A stretch of 64,000 nucleotides of DNA from Oscheius onirici (Eukaryota > Nematoda > Chromadorea > Rhabditida > Rhabditidae): assembly GCA_932521025.1 (NCBI GenBank), contig OW051473.1:2480001-2544000 (forward strand), given 5' to 3'. Below the pieces are notes generated by a model, which ran no database searches, was not told where the DNA came from, and saw only the letters and a program-made list of their open reading frames with translations. Shown here piece after piece: positions 58,626-64,000 of the stretch. Every line of letters starts with the position of its first letter. Within the stretch, counting starts at the first letter, position 1. The position numbers were made by a program, and so were the translations under genes.

Positions 58626-59338
58626 CTAGGGAAAAACGATAGCAGTCACAATTGTAGTAAGAAGTAGGGTAAAGGAGCTGGCTGAATTGCAGTAATCGGA
58701 GTTGCAACAGCAAATTTGGCCCAGATCACCGCCATCGTAGCAATTCTGCTCCCTGTCAGTGACCATCTGTCGCGAAGCACGTCCATTCGTAGAAGAAGAT
58801 CCAATTTGACCTGAAACTTGATAGAAGAAGATCCAGTTTGACCTGAAAAGTGATCTCTGCCTAATCAAGTCGGAAGCAGCAGATGGTCACTAGTTCCTTT
58901 GTCGGTTTTTTTAAAGAGAATAGTTCTTGCAAACAGTAAGAAGTCGGCGGCAAGAATTATGTTTGCGTACGGTAGCCAAGTGAAAATCTCAAAAACGAAA
59001 ACTCACTACCATAGAAGAAGTCATTGGCAGGATTTTTGGCCTTGAAGAGTGAGCAAAGTGCCAGTTGATTGAATGAATTACCTGTGAGAAAAACGTAATC
59101 AGTTAAGGAAAATTGGCTCACCGTCACACGAGTAGCTGACAACTCCCGATTTGTGTTTGACAGTTACACAATACGAAATTGAAGTGCAGTCATTGAGCTG
59201 TGGTCTATTATATTTGCCAGTGTTTCCTGAGAACAAAATGTAAATTGGGCATGAAAAGTACATACCAGCATAACATTTGATGGCCGCTTGAGTAGCTCCT
59301 AGTATCAGAAGAATGCCCAGAAGATGGAACAACCTCAT
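58626..59338 (-). CDS. GPI-anchored Ly6/ET-module-like surface protein
   Basis: MRLFHLLGILLILGATQA is a signal peptide. The mature part, IKCYAG...LNDCTSISYCVTVKHK, VSYSCDG, LALCSLFK, QNCYDGGDLGQICCCNSDYC and N, has the terminal CxC...CN cluster and Cys spacing of Ly6/ET modules. The hydrophobic end (SFTLLLTTIVTAIVFP) after a small-residue stretch (NSASS) fits a GPI signal. Four exons: the last begins at a duplicated acceptor (58791-58854), and only the downstream acceptor keeps the cysteine frame. Such proteins sit on the outer membrane face, often as receptor modulators (family knowledge). Specific function unknown. Confidence 0.8.
58791..58854 (-). repeat. 32-bp tandem duplication spanning a splice acceptor
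   Basis: AGAAGAAGATCCAATTTGAC and AGAAGAAGATCCAGTTTGAC begin two adjacent 32-bp units (58791-58822 and 58823-58854). Read on the minus strand each unit carries a TTTCAG/GTCAAA acceptor. Because 32 is not a multiple of 3, the two acceptors give different frames. Confidence 0.9.
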
Positions 59339-62300
59339 TCTAAAATGTCAATTGAAAAGAGTAACTTGCAAACGAGACAAGTTTGTACACATTGATCAAG
59401 AGGAGCTGAACCTTTTCCGCTTGAACGGATTGCCGCCGGGTGGAAAAGTTTAATGAGAAGGCGTTGATGAAGAATTAAAAGACATCATGTTGAGACAAGT
59501 GTAACCTATTAATATCTTTAGAGAAGTTTCAACTGCAAAATTAAGTAACGAAGACAATGCGTCTGAACAGACCTAGTGGTCACTCGCAAATAGTTGTAAT
59601 CACGAGCATGTAAAACTTTTATGTCCGCACTCATAGAGCATATGGCCGGAAACGCGGGAATAGTCGGCAAGTCGCTGAGACAGAAAGAAAAGTCAGTCGA
59701 CCCGCAATTAAATAAACGGATTAAGTCGACCTATATTGCTCACCAAGGATGTGGAAAAAGTTCATTCTGAGAGAGTGAACCGTACTTATTTTGATGTGTG
59801 GATAACCGCTTTGTGGAAAGTGGTTGGCAGAAACAAACAGGTGGAAATGGAGATTCTTCAAGACAGGTGAAATTATGCAGAACCGGCAACATCAAGAGAA
59901 ATTATCCCAATACCGGTAGTAACACAACAGGTCACTACTGAACAGCAGGATATTATTGGATCAGTTTCAAACGTGTGCGTGTGTGTGACATAATAAAAAT
60001 CGCAGAAAGTATTGTATCAACGTACTCTCTTCACTGAAAGTAGTGTGATAGAGATTGAAACATTAGCATTCAAAAGGTGTGATACAAAAAGCTGTCGACA
60101 TCTGGTCGGAGCAAGCAAGAGCTCTTCATTCCTATTTCTTAACCTACGTAAAAAGGCGAAGAAGCTAGTGAAGAATGGAACGATGCCGGCCCAACCCAAA
60201 AATTAAGCGCTCTTGAAAAATGGCTTCACTGGCCCACGGAATATTTCAAATGGAAACAGAATTATACGTTAGTCGAGGCCGGAGACAGAACAGCTGACTA
60301 CGGATGATGTAATTACCGGAACTGGCGGACTACAGGTGTGAGGTAGGGCTATATGGCGAGAAGGTGCCAAGAGGGCCACAGGCGTCCCATGCGTCCTTAG
60401 GAATGCCTCATTGCTAACAGCAAACATGAGAAGGGTGTTGTCACCTTCAGAAGCGAGTGTCAACATGCATTGTCCCTTTTTTCTAGAGGCAGATGAGACA
60501 CGGGATATTGGACAGCAAATTATGAGGTGTCCTAGAAGGATGGAACCTCGTCATCCGCCGGCTAATAGGTAGTTCTTTTAAACGACTTGCCGATCCGCCA
60601 AGGAGGGCTCCCGAGAGGCAGAGCTGAGGTAAACGAATTTAAGACCTCAGATGTTTCCCATAGCACGATAGTTGTTTCAATGTTTTCCTAGTAAGTTGAA
60701 CTCTTAAAGAGTAGCTCAGAAAATTATACATCTAAATTATTAAAGTTCTATGGTGTCTGTGGTAGACTTTTCTGTTTGTTTGTCCATGGCAACGAGAATC
60801 GTCGTAGCAAGTAAGAGTTTTCACGTTACTTCTAAACTTGGGATTTTACAGTGGCTTCTACTGTGTGTCAGAGGCAAGTAGAAAGCTTTAGAAACCGGTA
60901 AACGGTGGGTAGAAAAGTATGGCGTTACGACGCCGCCAGACGACAAAGTCGTCTGATTTTATAAGCTGAGACAATTTGAAAAATAATTTTCTGATAGAAA
61001 TGATATGCAACAAATAACTTCTCAAGGAATAGTAACTGTTGACTTTTTTGAAGACGCGTTTCAAGAAACAGCTAGTGCTCTTCGGTATTTGCAGGATTTC
61101 CTCAAGTAAATTCCAGAAGATAGGCTAGTTTTAAACACAGATTTTGAAAGTGTCACGTTGTGTGTAGGTAATTCAGTTTCTTTAGAGAAAAGAGCTATGA
61201 AATCCTACATATGTGGATAATGGTGTAATACACAGTATGGAGAAGGCTAGTAGGACAAAAAGGAAGACGGACCCTGTAAGTAACTAACTCGGAGCAAACG
61301 GAATCAGGCGCACGTGTAATTAGAACATAGGTCGTTATGCCGTTAACGGCACTGCGAGACGCCATGGCAAAAGAGACTCTACACATAACTCTATGGAGCA
61401 GGTGTTTGTCACAAAATTGGCTAGTGGGAGGTCTTTGAAGAAAAACGGCTTACGAGCGATTCGAGATGAGTAACGGACTCAGATGAACGGGTAATTTGTG
61501 CGAGCTGCCCGGATGATGCCCCCGGGCGCACCGGTCGGACTCTATTAGCGGCCTAATCTTGCCAGCTTATACCAGCAGAAACAAGGCAATTGGGAGCCGC
61601 TGTTGCGGTTTAATTAAGTTTCTCAATAAATAAAGAGCTACTAATTGTGGTAAGACATGCGCAGCATGTATCAAACGGCGATCACAATTGTGTTTTGCTG
61701 ACATTGGGAACTAAAGGTGCCCACGGAAAAAGTCAATGGAACATTGAGTAACAGCAGCTAAATGTGCGACGCCTTAAATTATTCATAGGCAAGCCATGAT
61801 CCCATCAAATTAGACTTTTCCTTAGCAGTATTTTTTTCTAGGCTAGAGAAAAGGGGACGCTTTCATCCCATAACCTTCTGTGAAAAACGATAGCCGTTCG
61901 TTTCCTGGAGACAGCAGTCAGTTTTAAAAATTGAAAAGCAGAAAAAAGGCATGACTGGTGACGGAGGCCGAGTGTCTATTACAAGTGTCTAGCGCGCAAC
62001 TGTGAATCATAATGAAGCTTTTTTAATATGAATGTCAAGCGGAAGGTTCTCTTTGTTCTTACCGGTGACATTTCAAAAGTGGTAGCTTGTAACCTAGTCA
62101 CTTGTTGCCTTTGCTGGTGGCCCAGGAAGTGGGAAGAAATAAGTCCCAGTAAGCTTTAACCATCAATCTTCAAGTTTTTGAAAGCGCGAGTACTTCATTA
62201 TGCTTTGGGAACCCAGTTTAGTTAGATGCATCTGTCTGGTCGAGTCGAATATTTTTCCTATTTGTTTCCAGATAATGCAAACAATAAAAGAAAACATCAC

Positions 62301-63366
62301 ATGGGATAGGGAGTATACCTCTGAACTGGCTGACGCAGGGTGCCGTTGAACTGGAGTTGAGGGTCTTGGTGGAGGTAGAGCATCTACTGGCGTTGGCGGT
62401 GAGCGAAGAGTTGCTAGTCCTTGAACTGGAGTACGTCTTGGCGTAGAGGATACGCCATCTGGAGCGCGAGAAACATCGGCACGCGGCGGTGACGAGAGAT
62501 CCTACTTTGGAAGAGGCAGATTGAACGCGTGGAACATGTTGGAAAGAAATCATTTCTTGTTACGCTGGTCTCAGACGCTAGCTAGAACGCTTAAGAAAAA
62601 TGGGTATTAATCTTATATTTCAGAGCATGATCCATTTTGAACTGACGGTCAAGATTTTACAAGTACAGGTGCCGCAAGCTTTCTGGTTTTTGAAAAAGTT
62701 CGCTGATGATACGATGCTCGACGCTGGTAGGTAGCCAGGTAGCCCAGATCAGGCATTCTTGCTGCCCTACTTGTATGGTTTTATAAAATCTATTCCCTAT
62801 TTCCAATCGATGCAGATCCCCAGAAGGTTTTGGATCACTCGTTTGATCTCTCCTTACTTTTTTGCTCTGCTGCAACTGTTTTTATTGGCCAGATGGCCGA
62901 CTAGACAGTATGGACTTTGGTCAAACTCTCTCGGCCCCTCTGCCTCTTTGATTCGTGACTGTTCTGCTTCGCAGTCTAGGAATTACGAAAGTGACATTTT
63001 CTTGACGACATTGAGCGTTGGGCTACATGCCTTTTTTACAAACAGATAATCTGTATGTGACTTAGACATACTGACGGAAAACTGGCTCTTATCTTTTTAT
63101 CGAAAATCAGTACTAGGTGCTACTGGTTTTTTACAGTGTTGCCCTTAATGTAAGCTTTTACATTTGTGTGTTTATACACGGCTATTCAACTAGAGTCACT
63201 GGCCCCAGCTGTGCCATTTGCATATTGATCGACAGGTCCAGATAGTCCTTTTCTAATTGACTCCTCCCACTGTTCGCCTGTTTCCTCCTCGCAACAGATT
63301 ATAATATCTCAGCTTGCGGCCAACTTCTCACACCCCTTCTTTATATTTTTAATAAACAAGTTTCAG
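59339..63366. other. ~4 kb without a supportable gene
   Basis: No resolved exon chain. A 111-codon minus-strand frame at 62218-62553 is Ser/Thr-rich in a GC-rich patch that also has open plus-strand segments; it is not supported. The right end is the upstream region of the Ras-like locus. Confidence 0.4.
60735..60960. repeat. Dispersed repeat copy B
   Basis: Resembles copy A at 44565. Near its end is an 8-bp perfect hairpin, CAGACGAC-AAA-GTCGTCTG (about 60947-60965). No coding frame. The likeness to copy A is partial and needs alignment. Confidence 0.4.
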
Positions 63367-64000
63367 ATGTCTGAGATGACTTTGGTTTTGATGGGCAGTG
63401 GAGAAGTTGGCAAAACAGTACTCACTGCTCAGTTCGTGAACAAGGAGTTCGTCGAGACGTACGACCCCACCATCGAAGACATCCATCACAAGAAGATCGA
63501 GGCAAGCTTTATCTTTCTATACCGAATCTAATATTTGTACGGTCTAGTATAATAGATACACAATTTCACTCCGCTGGTGTCTTGGGTCTCCCAAAAATTC
63601 ATGATTCAGACTTTCAAAATATTTGCCCAGGATCACAATAAAATCTAACCGGATCTTTTGCAGGTCAATGGTGACTCCTCTCTCTGCAGTATCTCTGAGC
63701 ATCAGGGATACTGCAGGGAGAGAGCAGTTTGCCACTATGAGGAAATACCAAATCGAGAGGAGACAAGGCTTCATTCTGGTCTTCTCCGTCTCCAGCCATC
63801 AGTCGTTCCTGGACTGCCAGAAGCTACGGGACCAGATTGTCCTGGGTATGATATATCTTAGCATTTAAATCACAAATCGAATAAACACATAACCGTTAGA
63901 CAAAGCAAACATTTTGGAAATATACACTCATTTGAACTGGGAACCTTCCTGTAACCGGAACGATGCCTTTGAATAGAACACACTCAAAACCCAGAGCTGT
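63367..64000 (+). pseudogene. Rap/Ras-like gene, frameshifted, cut by window edge
   Basis: Exon 1 (63367-63501, 135 nt, the same length as in rap-2) encodes MSEMTLVLMGSGEVGKTVLT and YDPTIEDIHHKKIE. Exon 2 (63664-63845) encodes SIRDTAGREQFATMRKYQ and IERRQGFILVFSVSSHQSF. The start of exon 2 (VNGDS) and its remainder are in different frames, with the break inside a CTCCTCTCTCTG tract, and the exon 1 donor is GAG/GCAAGC. Relative to rap-2, P-loop Gly13 is Glu, effector residues 39-41 are IHH, and Thr61 is Arg. Intron sequence (TTCATGATTCAGAC, AATATTTGCCCA) matches rap-2 intron 1, so it is a DNA-level duplicate. It is either a pseudogene or a fast-evolving paralogue with altered splicing; later exons lie outside. 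Confidence 0.7.

Noticed and set aside
62218..62553. 111-codon Ser/Thr-rich minus-strand frame
   Set aside because: Composition follows from a locally GC-rich purine tract; there is no splice or homology support.
1..64000. CRISPR arrays, bacterial operons, prophage or a large mobile element
   Set aside because: No regularly spaced repeats, no ribosome-binding-site-led gene strings and no transposase or reverse transcriptase frame were seen. The spliced genes show eukaryotic nuclear DNA throughout.

Overview
This window looks like nuclear DNA of a nematode, probably a rhabditid relative; I would not name a species. Protein-coding genes are split by very short introns (28 to about 55 nt is usual) with GT...TTTCAG borders. 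Many genes have a TTTCAG acceptor at or just before the ATG, as expected for spliced-leader or 5'UTR splicing. Recognisable families include nematode-typical ones: the NPY/NPF-like neuropeptide FLP-34, a GT92 glycosyltransferase, ET-module/Ly6-like secreted proteins and a DSL-type Notch ligand. There are no operon-like prokaryotic features, phage or CRISPR.

Layout, left third: a degenerate adenylate-kinase-like protein (0.46-2.2 kb), a Gln/Glu/Arg coiled-coil protein (2.6-3.6, minus), a ~0.6 kb non-coding tandem duplication (3.8-4.95), a multi-pass membrane protein (5.9-7.1), an unknown secreted protein (8.1-9.6), a Golgi-type ENTPD5/UDA-1 apyrase (10.1-12.1, minus), a small uncertain gene (13 kb), the small GTPase Rap2 (15.1-17.2) with a broken paralogue behind it (17.8-18.0), a GT92 glycosyltransferase (19.3-21.2) and an M14 carboxypeptidase with B-type specificity residue (23.1-25.2). 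tRNA-Gln(CTG) genes sit in introns of the last two genes, a tRNA-Met lies antisense in the peptidase, and a dead tRNA-Gln copy lies between them.

Middle third: a tiny secreted peptide (25.6), a secreted protein of two and a half ET modules (26.2-27.3), two poorly resolved minus-strand membrane-protein genes (27.3-29.3), a tandem pair of small Cys-rich secreted proteins (30.4-31.8), the histidine-triad hydrolase HINT-3 with two possible last exons (31.9-33.6), a gene-poor stretch (33.6-38.7), a complete DSL/EGF Notch ligand (38.7-41.8), an essential myosin light chain (42.7-43.3) and a claudin-like tetraspan protein (43.6-44.4).

Right third: flp-34, fully resolved into five exons (45.5-46.9, minus), a roughly 10 kb stretch with no gene I can support (46.9-56.8), an MPPED-type metallophosphoesterase (56.8-58.0), a GPI-anchored Ly6-like protein (58.6-59.3, minus), 4 kb without a clear gene, and at the right edge a Rap/Ras-like gene whose exon and intron sequence shows that it derives from rap-2. 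Several genes encode secreted or surface proteins, but I see no co-regulated system tying the window together. The most informative items are flp-34, the extreme intron shortness and GC-AG introns, the Cys-rich peptide pair, and the rap-2 paralogue series.
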